DNA from: Bryum argenteum
Lineage: Eukaryota > Streptophyta > Bryopsida > Bryales > Bryaceae
Direction: 5' to 3'
Assembly: GCA_037043015.1 (NCBI GenBank)
Contig: CM073325.1
Coordinates: 19,075,001-19,139,000 of the forward strand
DNA: 64,000 nt
The notes beneath the pieces were generated by a model, which saw only the letters and a program-made list of their open reading frames with translations, was not told where the DNA came from and searched no databases. Shown in pieces: positions 1-9,727 of this stretch. Position 1 is the stretch's first letter; each line of letters starts with the position of its first letter. Made by a program: the position numbers and the translations under genes.

Positions 1-262
1 GAGAGTATATTTATAGTTTTCAAACTTGTTTCATCTTGAGATGTTTAGAGACTATTACAAATCGTATCATGTGAAGGGTCATTTGTATATGATAGCTAGT
101 TTGCATATGCATGACCTTGGACCTTCTCACCAAGCTTCACTTGAGAGTATCATTTATGGATTGAACGCAATTCTCTATATTAATTTCCACATAATAAAAA
201 AATTTAAATGTTTTTGAGAAATATTTTTAACAAATAAGGGACGCTTTACATGAGGAGTTAAG

Positions 263-453
263 TTGTACATAGGGCGAAGGAGGGGTAAATCCTCTCAATA
301 TGATTGGTTTATTTTTTGAACTACAAGAAATGAACCAATCACGTTGAGAGGATTTTTGCCCTCCTTTAGTCCCATGTACAGCCACTTCATATGAGGAGTC
401 AAGTCATTCGTGGAGACAAAAGAAGGCAAAATTCTCCCACGTGATTGGTTTTC
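263..453. repeat. Fold-back (MITE-like) inverted repeat with an extra direct copy
   Basis: The arm at about 263-312 (TGTACATAGGGCGAAGG ... CCTCTCAATATGATTGGTTT) returns as a reverse complement at about 330-382, separated by a short loop. A third partial copy in direct orientation lies at about 390-453 (GAGGAGTCAAGT ... CACGTGATTGGTTTTC). This is seen directly. A small hairpin transposon remnant is the simplest reading, but I found no clear target duplication. No coding sequence is supported here. Confidence 0.6.
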
Positions 454-1790
454 TTTTTTAAGGGCCTTACATGGCAAACTTTCTAAAAATATATTCCAAT
501 CGGTGAGTGACAAGTTATGACATGGCTTATGCTCCAAAACTTGGAAGCTAAAAGAATTAAAGGCCAAATTTTGGTGTAAGTTGCATCATATTAAGCAAGC
601 AAGATGGCATGAAACGCAATGCAAAATATCCACTGAGAACTCGATCTCAGCAGGTCGTGAGGGATAAGTGTACCTTGGGGCTTTACAAAAAGGCATGCAA
701 TGTGATGGAAATCACTTCAGTGATAGAGGCGAGATGAGAAGCAAACAGCGTCGGATGGGTGGGCTGAGTCAACCTGCAGAGTTTTCTAAGAAGAAAGCAA
801 CAAGAGAGGATAAGAAGGAAATGGAAGTAAGAAATACTTTGAGATAAAGAAGGGGGGTGGGGGGATTGAGATGGAAGGGCCAGTGACATAACATGCCGAC
901 CAAAATGAAGATTGTCAAAGCACACCCAAAGGTCGGCGAGCGGATTGCTTAACGGCTTCCATCACTTGGCACAGTACGAGTGGGTGACAAAAGTGAGCAT
1001 GCAAGTGCTGACAACCCCCCCCCCCCCCATCTTGAAACGCGTGAATCCAGAAATTTGATCGAGTCCTCCTCCTGCTAGACCATGAACCGACCGACCGATC
1101 CCAATGGGACCCCCCTGCCCCTGCACCCACCCTTCCTTCACCTTGCCCCACGCTCCGTCCTCCACCCAATTGCACGGACAGTTTCACTTCTGCCAGTTTC
1201 TGCTGCCTTTACCCCCCAAGAGTTTGGAGAGGAACTCAGACATGTTATAAAATATGTATTTTGTGACTCTTATGAGATTTGTTCTAAAAACAATTTGAGG
1301 ATATAAATGCTTAAATTATATCAATACCGTTGACTTTTTGCGAACAGACACTATTTTATTTTACAATGAATTTTTTGTCTAAGACTTTGAAATCAATAGA
1401 AAATCTATTCTCTATTAATGGTAATTGAAAATTAATACAATCAGCTTAAATCAAAGCTTATATGATTATAGATAAAGACCACTAATATGGTAACCTAAGG
1501 AGAGCACCATCACTTTTCCTCTAAAGTAAGTTTTCTAACACTATGAAACCTTGCCTCGTTTGTGTTTGAAGGCTCAATGTGAACATCTATAAATTCAGCG
1601 TACGTTTTGTAGATTGGATTTAGTTCCCAATCCACCAAATTTTTGGAAAAAAATTTAAAAAATAAAATCTTAAAAAAATAAAAAATAAAAATAAAAATAA
1701 ATCATTTTTATTCAGTCGAGTACAACTTCTCAAAATTTGGAATTGACCAAAAATTGGTTGATTGAGCTCTTAGGGGTTAACCCCTAAAAT
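454..1790. other. Intergenic, no gene recognised
   Basis: Short open frames on both strands (for example 683-925 and 915-1187 minus, 1082-1306 plus) show no recognisable domain and overlap one another. The stretch has a poly-C run at about 1015-1028 and A-rich low-complexity sequence at about 1650-1705. Confidence 0.5.
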
Positions 1791-1794
1791 TTAA

Positions 1795-2560
1795 AGGCAC
1801 TATTTTCATGCTTTACTGTCCAAGCTACCCTATTCAAATGCAAGGTAAGAGTCTTCATTTTACAATGTATTGTGAAGTATGAAATTGTAGGACTAGTACC
1901 TAACTTGTACATATGCATGTTTACCAAATTTTAAAGCCAAACTCATCACCATTGGTAAGATCATAATGTTCAAAGTTAATTAGAAGGTTTTTCCCTTGTT
2001 GTCAAAACGGAAAGTGATGCTTTGAGGGCCACTGAAAGATTTTTAGTAGCAAATATGGTTGAAGGCTCTTTGAATCTTTGTTCCTAGGTAAGTTATTTAT
2101 ATGTCTGAATATTTTACCCTCATAGGACCCCTGAAACCTAAAGAAATGCTTGATTTTGCACACGGAGGTATATTGAAATTCAAATACAAAGGCTAATTTT
2201 TATAAGTAAAATAGGCAAGTAAAAATTTACTGGATTGAAATCCAAATGGTGAGATCATGCCTTAGAATCTTATTTAAGTGTACGAAAAACAAAATTTGAA
2301 TAAAGTAAAGTCTGAATATCTGGCGAATGTTTGAAGATATTGCAATTTAATTGATTTGGGGTAGATTTTGAGGATAAATGAGCGGATGTACCGGAGTTTT
2401 ATGAAGATTTCAACATGTCTTAAGAGTGTTTACAAACTTTGACTACAAATATCTCCTAATGTATGATTAATCTACAAAAGGTTTTCAACTTTGTGCGATC
2501 TAACGGCAGTGAATTAGAGGTTGCCTAAGGCGAGATCAGCCCAAAACGAGTCTCCTGAAA
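1795..2560 (+). repeat. Unnamed dispersed AT-rich repeat, copy 1
   Basis: This copy shares an ordered series of diverged motifs with three other places in the window: a block like GTAGGACTAGTACCTAACTTG followed by ...CCAAATTTTAAAGCCAAACTCATCACC, then AAGATCATAATG, then a block around CACGGAGGTATATTGAAATTC, then GAGATCATGCCTTAG. It has no convincing protein coding. It lies about 1.04 kb upstream of a direct copy at about 2810-3440. The family is unidentified. Confidence 0.55.
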
Positions 2561-2809
2561 CTTTATGGGCTAACCCCTATAGCCAGAATCGATCATATCA
2601 TGGTTGATTCATTCCTAAAAAATTATAATGTTTCTGCCTTCATATAACTCAAGATTTGACAGTCAAATTTAATAAACCTTGACGGGTGGACTAATTGGAC
2701 AATTCTAAATAAGATCCTACAATTGGATTTTTCAAATCCAATTTTTCAAAAAAATGTTTTATTGATTCTCAAAATGGATCGATTGCATGTCATTGTAAGT
2801 CACTCTCTT

Positions 2810-3440
2810 TTAGGAGTTAACCTCTGAACGACTAAGGTCTCAAAACTTTCAAAAACCTTCAAACTCACCTTTTCTTTTGAAATGAAGGTGAAGATTTTCA
2901 AATTTTTACGTGTTTTGAAGTTTGGAATTGTAAAATCAAGGACCTAAACTTATACATGTATGTGTATGCCAAATCTTAAATCCAAATTCCTCACCACTCT
3001 GAGGTTGTAATGTTCAAAGTTGAAAACAAAAAAAATCTCCTTGTTGAATAAATGAGAAAGTAAAGATTGGAATCTAGAACACCTCTCCTTGAGAGAACAT
3101 ATATTTTGAAACTCTTCAAATTTTTTGTTCATAAACGAGTTAGGAATATGCTAACATTATTATTTCTACCTCATGGAACCTATAAAACATAGAGAAAAGT
3201 ATGAATATTCACACATGGGTATGCTGAAACTGAAATACAAAGGTCGGTCTTTGGTAATGAGAATCGGGGCATTGAAATATTGGTCTATGAGAATCCCGAA
3301 GTTCAAAATATGTCTACGTATTTTTATAACATGTACACAAAACAAAAATTGAAAAAAAGTAAGATCTCAAGTTTTGGTGAATTCTTGAAGTTTTTGCAAT
3401 TTTTTGTTAATGGGCAGATTATGAGAATAAAATGAGATTA
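2810..3440 (+). repeat. Unnamed dispersed AT-rich repeat, copy 2
   Basis: The motif order is the same as in copy 1: AGGACCTAAACTTATACATG, then GCCAAATCTTAAATCCAAATT, then CACACATGGGTATGCTGAAAC. It is in direct orientation to copy 1 at a spacing near 1.04 kb, so copies 1 and 2 form a tandem pair. By eye the copies are well diverged, which suggests an old family. Confidence 0.5.
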
Positions 3441-4025
3441 CGCCACTATTTTGATCATGTATCAGCCTGCCTAAATGGCCTTGAGCATAAACAACTTAAT
3501 TTTACGCGTCAAAATTCAAATTTATCTTTTTCCCTAATCGCCTCTCATAATGCAAAATATCTTGCCAAAATCACATTGAATTTACACGTTGTTGTCATTA
3601 CATTTCCTTGCTCAAACTCCGATAGGTTTTAGGGATTGAAATATGGTCATACTTTCATTTCAACTCTACAGGAAAAATGATGAAATTACATGATTCACTT
3701 TAAGTATAAATAAACATGGTCTTGCATTCTATGGCGTCTTATGGTTTGATTTGGTCTCCATGACCTACAAACATTCTACTACAAGATTGTACAGTTAGGA
3801 TTTAATTTCTATACATGTCATCCAATTTTAGCCCATCGACACAACTTCAAACAAAATCTTATAGATGGAAATCAAGATAAGTTATCTTGACTCAACGATA
3901 CAATCATATTGTAGGTATGCTTTTTGTAGGTCATGTGGGTCAAATGTGTACTGCAAGATCATGATGTACTCAAAGGAATCACAAAGATTTATAATTTATG
4001 CATTAATCCCTAGACGAGCCTATTG
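3441..4025. other. Intergenic, no gene recognised
   Basis: AT-rich sequence between the dispersed repeat and the candidate piggyBac end. I see no domain-bearing frame and no structured RNA. Confidence 0.5.
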
Positions 4026-4044
4026 TTAACCCTTAATGGACACG

Positions 4045-4063
4045 GCGGACCAAAATGGTCCGC
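4045..4063. other. Perfect subterminal hairpin of the piggyBac-like element
   Basis: GCGGACCA and TGGTCCGC are exact inverted 8-mers with a 3-base loop, 15 bp from the proposed left terminus. Internal inverted repeats near the ends are common in piggyBac elements and contribute to transposase binding. That this one does so is inference. Confidence 0.5.
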
Positions 4064-4429
4064 TGCCTTCACATAAGCGGCTTTGGGGAGCGGAGCAGCC
4101 ATAGGGCCCCTTTCTCGCGGGAACAGACCCCTGTCAATTCTGCATGCGGAGCAGCTGGGCTTCTCCGATGAAGCTCGCGATGCTTGACTCGTTCAGGCGC
4201 GATTCGCGAGGCAAGCTCCTCGGGTGCTGTGAGTGCCTTCATGGTTTGGGGGAAGGCTTGCTCGGGCAACGAGCTACAGTAGGCCTTGCGAGAATATTGC
4301 TAAGTCAATTACGGGTTGACTTATGGGTGCCTGGAAAGAGCCCTTGCCTTCACGCTACTCTAAACAGGGGTGAGTACCGTTGAGGTCTCTCTCCAACGTC
4401 TCGTAGTTTTTGCTGCAGTTTAGAGGTTC

Positions 4430-5011
4430 ATGAAAATGGGTGTGGATAGAAGCAATTCACGCTTGAAGATAGAGAGAGAGATAAGAAGGTGGTTACAGGA
4501 GGATTTAGGTTGCTTCCAAGACATTGTCGCCAATGAGCTTTGTTTGATGCTTGATGAGAGTCACCTTGCTTCTAAGGCAAGACCTAAGAGCGTTGTGTGG
4601 CCGGCAAATCCTCTTGGTAGGAATTGGCGATTTTTGTACCGAAATTTGGTTGCGAGGCAATTAGGGTGGATTGAAAGAAAGGCTTTCCCCGATTTGTTGA
4701 ATTCTTTGCTGAAAGAGGAGTGGTGGCCTGATCAAGAGCCTGTTGAGACTTACGAAGTCCAAGATTTGGGTACAATGTCTGGGTCTCGTTCCGTGAGGGT
4801 GGAGGTGGATGTTGCTCCAGGGCACGAGTTGGTGAGAGTCCAAACAGTTGTCGAAGTTCAAGGTGTACGCCGGGTCCGTCAGTGCTTGAACAATTCGTGG
4901 GAGGAGAGCGACGCCTCACAGAGCCTTCCGGGAGAGGCGGCGGCGCGCGATCTGGCTGTGGGCGACGGGGGAGGTCGGACCCGTCTTTGTTCTCGAGGAG
5001 GAGGTCGGTGA
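4430..5011 (+). CDS. Hypothetical 193-residue protein, possible N-terminal part of the piggyBac-like transposase
   Basis: An open frame of 193 codons begins MKMGVDRSNSRLKIEREIRR. Residues 1-120 have a plausible globular composition (many Trp, Leu, Arg and Glu; WPANPLGRNWRFLYRN). The last 60 residues run into a very GC-rich tract where all frames are open and composition is Gly/Arg-rich. I recognise no domain. It is on the same strand and just upstream of the transposase core, so it may be that protein's N-terminal region separated by frame changes, or a captured host exon. Confidence 0.3.
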   Translation: MKMGVDRSNSRLKIEREIRRWLQEDLGCFQDIVANELCLMLDESHLASKARPKSVVWPANPLGRNWRFLYRNLVARQLGWIERKAFPDLLNSLLKEEWWPDQEPVETYEVQDLGTMSGSRSVRVEVDVAPGHELVRVQTVVEVQGVRRVRQCLNNSWEESDASQSLPGEAAARDLAVGDGGGRTRLCSRGGGR

Positions 5012-5475
5012 GAGGCCTCTCCTGCGAGGGAAGCTCGGGGCGGTGGAGGCCTTGCCCTCGGGGGTCACGGCTGTGTCAAGACGCTACCATCGGGCGGCGC
5101 CCGATCGGGAGGCCCTCGGGGCGCACGGCCAGCGGGATCGCGGGCGCGATCTTGCGCGTTGGTGGGGGCGGGGCACAGCGGGGGCGGGGCCTGGCGGAGG
5201 TCGGTGCGCCCTCGCTCCAGGAGGTGGAAGCGATTCGGTCCAGGGAGGTGGCGAGGGCGATCCGCCCCAGACTGGTGCGATTCCCCACACTGAGGCTGTC
5301 GGCGAGGGTGGGAGGTTCGCAATTCCAGGTGAGTTTCTCTCAACCTTGACTTTTCCTCCATCTTCAACTCACTTTGAGACATTGGAAAATTCTCATGTAC
5401 TCGAATTGTTTGATCAGGAGGAACTACAAGCGACGTCGCTTGAATTGGATGGTTTCTTGGATTTGGTGAACAGCG

Positions 5476-7522
5476 GTGTGGGGGGGGGGGGATTTAGATT
5501 CACGAGGTCTGACTGATTTTCAGAATGTCTTGAAAATGAGTAGTAGAAATGTTAGATTGAGGTCTGATGGGGTATTGATTGCGCCATCATCACATTTTAA
5601 TCTTGGATTTTGTGGGAAGACCGTGATTGTTCCTGTAAATGAGATACCTTTGCTTTGTATTGATCCTACTTCTCCGTGTTCTAGTTTGAGTGAATTCTGG
5701 GGAATTCTGGTACATGATTGTTTTGATTTGGTTCATGGTATTCATATGCTTAGTGTGAATTTCTATGGGCCTTGGGACACATTTGTGGTGCAAGAACCTG
5801 TATGTGTTTTTGTTGATGATGGTGGACCTAGTAGTGTGCCACTTCTTCAAATTTGGGGTGACATTGTGCCCAAATCTTTAGATGATGTAGGAAGTGATAG
5901 CAATGTTAGTACAAGTGATGAGGAATATTTGCCAAATAATAGTGAAAGTGATGATGACATGGCGGAGAAGTTAGATTCCATGATATTGACTCCAAATACT
6001 AAGAAATGGTTGCTTAGTGGGCGTGAGATGCAAAATGAAATCGGTTTAGGCTATGATGATTATGATCAAATTTGTGCCATGTCTGATAATGAGAGGTTTA
6101 GTGAGTCTATGTGGAATTCTGCTTTGACACAATTGCCTAACATAGAGTTTCTTGGTGAACATGAGGGATTTAGCCAAGCCACCTTGGGTTGCATGGAACC
6201 TCTTGATTTCTTCTCCTTGTTTTGGCCTCATGACACTTTGACAAAAATTTGTATGCAAACTAATTTGTATGCAACAAGTGTGAATGAAAATGGAAGAAGC
6301 AAGGGTGGCCCCCGGTGGACTCTTTTGGTGGTTAGTGAGTTACGAGCGTGGTTTGGAGTTCTCATGGTGATGGCATTGAAGAAGATACCACGAATTTGTT
6401 TGCATTGGTCTAAAGACAATGAGGTATGGAGAACTCCCGCTATAGTGAAATGTATGAGCCGAAACCGATTTGAAGCTATCTTGAGATGTGTGCACTTGGT
6501 TGATAATGAAACCATAGAGCAAGATAAATCCAACCCGGCTTATAGTAAAATCTCTAAGACACAATGGCTAGTAGATGATTTCAATGTTTTATGTGGTCAA
6601 ATGTGGGATGCAGAAAAAAATTTGACAGTTGATGAGATGATGGTGCCATATACCGGGAAGTATTTGCCTATTAGGCAATACATGAAGGCTAAGCCTACCC
6701 AATATGGCATCAAGATTTGGTGCTTGGCTAATAGTAACTCTAAGTATGTACAACGTATGGAAGTGTATTGTGGTGCATCCACCTCGGAGGATGATAATCA
6801 CACCACGGGGTTCAAGATTGTGAACCAATTGATGTGTGGGCATGAAGGTAAGGGTCACATAGTGACTTGTGACAACTTTTTTACATCCCCTAAGTTGTTT
6901 TGGTGCTTGTTACAGAAAGGCATATATGCCACGGGGACATGTAGATCTAACCGAGTGGGTTGGCCTCAGGCACTCACTATAAATCCCCGAACTGGGAGTA
7001 GGGGGTCAATTATGGTTTAGGATGCACGCTAGTGGTAGAATGGCGGCTATTTGTTGGTTTGATAACAAACCAGTGACCTTACTATATCTTTGCTTCTCTC
7101 TCTTGATTCTAATGGCCAAGTGTATGTTTCTAGATGGCATAGTGGTGAATTTGTTTTACGTGCCTTGTAGTCCTATACTAATCCACTATCAGGAGACAAT
7201 GAGGGGAGTAGATGTCCAAGATCAACTCCGGGGATACTATAGTGTGCAACGGAAAGACCACAAATGGTGGCATCGTATCCTTTTCCATATTTTAGACACT
7301 TCATTTGTGAATTCTTATATAATTTATAAGAGTCATATGGTGAGTTTTGGTAAGAAGTTTCTAACACATGTCAAGTACAACTTGGTTGTTGCTAATGCAT
7401 TGATGGCAGGTTATACATTGCGTGAGCTCCCCCGCACCACGGTTGTTGAAGCAGCCGTTCGTCGTCCAACCAAGCGTTATTGCACCTTTCATAGAATGTT
7501 TCAAAACCAAAATAATTCCTAA
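5476..7522 (+). pseudogene. piggyBac-type transposase (DDE_Tnp_1_7 fold), frame-disrupted
   Basis: The frame at 5476-7020 (514 codons) and the frame at 7022-7522 (166 codons) together cover the piggyBac transposase core. Seen motifs: NLTVDEMMVPYTGKYL with the first catalytic Asp at 6631-6633; HIVTCDNFFTSPKLFWCLL with the second Asp at 6871-6873; and MRGVDVQDQLRGYY, whose GVD at about 7211 is the third Asp, in the second frame. An acidic Ser/Asp-rich stretch (about 5890-5970) precedes the core. The first frame ends in TAG at 7018-7020 and homology resumes in another frame at 7022, so a frameshift separates Asp 2 from Asp 3. A poly-G run at about 5480-5491 coincides with another frame change upstream. 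After the core the protein ends at KRYCTFHRMFQNQNNS, so the usual Cys-rich C-terminal finger is missing or cut short. The family call is strong; activity is unlikely. Confidence 0.85.
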
Positions 7523-7681
7523 TAAAACATTTCAAATAAGAAGATTGTTGAGTTCACCTTCATATCTTACTTATGCAAAGTAAAACATTCACCCCTAAAG
7601 GACCAAGGATGTCAAAGGTGGTTTTTGTTGTTTTAAGCAGCCTAGATGAAGGTGTTAAATTTCATATGTTAGATATGTTTG

Positions 7682-7994
7682 TCTAATATTTTTGCCTAAT
7701 ACTCTTGCCCAATGTTTTTGCCTAACATTTTTGCTTAACAATTTTGTCTAATATTTTTGCCGGGTATTTTTGCCTAATATGTTTGCCTAATATTTTTGCC
7801 CAATATTTTTGCCCAATATTTTTGCCCAATATGTTTGCCCAATATGTTTGCCCAATATTTTTGCCCAATATTTTTGCCCAATATTTTTGCCCAATATTTT
7901 TGCCTAATATTTTTGCCTAATATTTTTGCCTAATATTTTTGCCTAATATTTTTGCCTAGTATTTTTGCCTAATATTTTTGCCTAACATTTTTAC
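7682..7994. repeat. 13-bp minisatellite, consensus TAATATTTTTGCC
   Basis: About two dozen head-to-tail units of TAATATTTTTGCC, with variants CAATATTTTTGCC and TAATATGTTTGCC arranged in runs. The outer units are more degenerate than the middle ones, as expected for an array growing from its centre. It lies just after the piggyBac coding region. Confidence 0.9.
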
Positions 7995-9476
7995 AGGGTG
8001 ATCCCTTTACGACAAGGTGTGGTGTGCAAGACTTTCAAAGTCAAATTTCAAATTAATTTGTTTTTCAACCCAAATTTTAGTTTTCAAGCCCAAAACGGGC
8101 ACTTTGGGCATGTTTAAATTTAGTCTTTCTTTAGAATAAGTACATTACCAAATTACTACTTGGATTCCAAAGTTTCCCAAAGCTTTAACAAGGGCACAAG
8201 GGCAACCTTTAGAATATACAATAGCAAGCATCAAAATGTTGCAAGAAAACTTTTGCATGAACTTTGGTTGTTATAATCTTACAAATGATAAAGATCCAAC
8301 AATTTAGATTTGAAATGGTGTCAGTAGAGGTAGTGATTTTGAAGATCTTACGGTTGGAAATTCCAAAGAAGCAAAAAATATTCAAATATTCTTCAACAAG
8401 TTTATTTTTGTGTCCTCTTGGACACAAAAAATAAAATAAAAATGTTTGACAAATTTGTAAATAATTCCCCCTCATCGTGACGAGTGAGCTTTTTATATGG
8501 TATTCTTAAAAACTACTCCCTAACCTCGGTTCCCTTGTTGATGGCCTCCTTGCTTTTTAAGATTTATAGCATGTACTTCGTTCTATTCTTCTCGGTTCCG
8601 CTTGCTTTTTAAGATTTGTAGCATCTCTTGCGTTTCATCGATCTCGGTTCCCCGTCCCCCAACTTTCCATAATTGTTTCCATCATTTGTTCGCAGTACCT
8701 ATCATTCATTTCTATTTTCTATCAGTCCTTTAATTCCTATCCTTTGTTCATGGTTCCTAATTCCCATCCAATGTTCCCTTGATCTCCGGTTTATTGTCTC
8801 CTTCTTTGCTCCCATTTTCATTTCCCACATTCCTTGTCCGTTTGATTCCTTATTATATTATTCTAATCTGAAAAACTCTTGATAAAAATCAAATACCACT
8901 CACAAAAACCCTTCAAAATTTTTAAAAATCTTCAGCAGGAGGAGTAGCAGGGCCCAATTGTTTTTCTGCAACCTTTTCTTAAATACTTTCTGATAAATTT
9001 CAGCTTTTCGGGGGACTACGCGCTCTCGATTGGCACATAAATAATGAAAATTCACAAAAACATATTCTATTATAGTGTTGAGAGACTTTTACAAAATGGT
9101 GAGAAAATCACAATTTTTGGTTTTGAAGTTTTGAAATCATGCTTGGTCATTTAGAGGTTAAAACTTGATACACGTTTTGAGGGTTCCCCTAAAAACAAAA
9201 TCTAGCCAACTTTCACTATTATATCCTCACAAATAAAGAACGATCAACTATTCACAATTGGCATGCAAATAGAGTGCAAGTCAACTTAAAGATCCTATAG
9301 TTGAATCTTTCAAATATTCCTTAGATTGGGCTTTTTTAGTTTTGAAGTAGAAAGAGGTCATTTCTTGTAACTTAGGCAAACTTGTACTAAGGATATTCAA
9401 GGGTTAAAACTAATCTTGTTCAAAACAATAAATGGTATGAGAAATAAGCTTCATATTTTAGTATAGAATATACGCT
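7995..9476. other. Non-coding AT-rich sequence
   Basis: No supported gene. There is a pyrimidine-rich stretch at about 8500-8870 with an internal short direct repeat (CTTGCTTTTTAAGATTT at about 8548 and again near 8601). The rest may be the 3' part of the piggyBac-like element. Confidence 0.45.
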
Positions 9477-9481
9477 ATCTT

Positions 9482-9727
9482 TATTGAGATTGAAGGGAAA
9501 GACTTTACTTAGATGGTATTGGATAACATCAGCCAAGCATGTGCTGAACATAAGTAGGTGGAAGCCTCTCCTAGTGCCCACCTAACCATGTAGTATAACT
9601 AAACACTATGGGCTGCCTTTGACTACAAGCAACACTTAAAGGAGTCTATGAACTAACTAAGTGTGTAGTTCTACTCCTAGGGCTCCATGTACACTATCTA
9701 CTCCATTACGTACATGTTTCCTCAACA
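9482..9727 (-). repeat. 3' LTR of Copia element A
   Basis: 246 bp. On the minus strand it runs from TGTTGAGGAAAC to CAATCTCAATA, so it ends TA rather than the usual CA. A purine tract (AAAGTGGGAG on the minus strand) adjoins it at 9728. Confidence 0.9.

Larger units (their letters stand above)
4030..9413 (+). mobile_element. Candidate piggyBac superfamily DNA transposon
   Basis: A piggyBac-type transposase lies at about 5476-7522. A TTAA at 4026-4029 is followed by CCCTTAATGGACAC, the expected TTAA target plus a C-rich terminus. About 15 bp further in, a perfect short hairpin (4045-4063) could be a subterminal transposase site. On the right the best partner is CAAGGGTTAA at about 9408-9417, which inverted reads TTAACCCTTG. 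Only the outer few bases of the inverted repeat agree, so the right boundary is tentative. A GC-rich island (about 4890-5330) and a minisatellite (7682-7994) lie inside. The transposase is not in one open frame, so the copy looks defunct. The superfamily assignment is firm; the exact span is inference. Confidence 0.45.

Noticed and set aside
915-1187. Gly-rich minus-strand frames around the poly-C run
   Set aside because: Two overlapping frames of biased composition produced by G/C-rich low-complexity sequence.
4584-5382. Several minus-strand frames across the GC-rich island
   Set aside because: High GC content lacks stop codons in all frames; no domain, and opposite to the transposase.
7682-7994. 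CRISPR-like array
   Set aside because: Units are contiguous 13-mers without spacers: a minisatellite.
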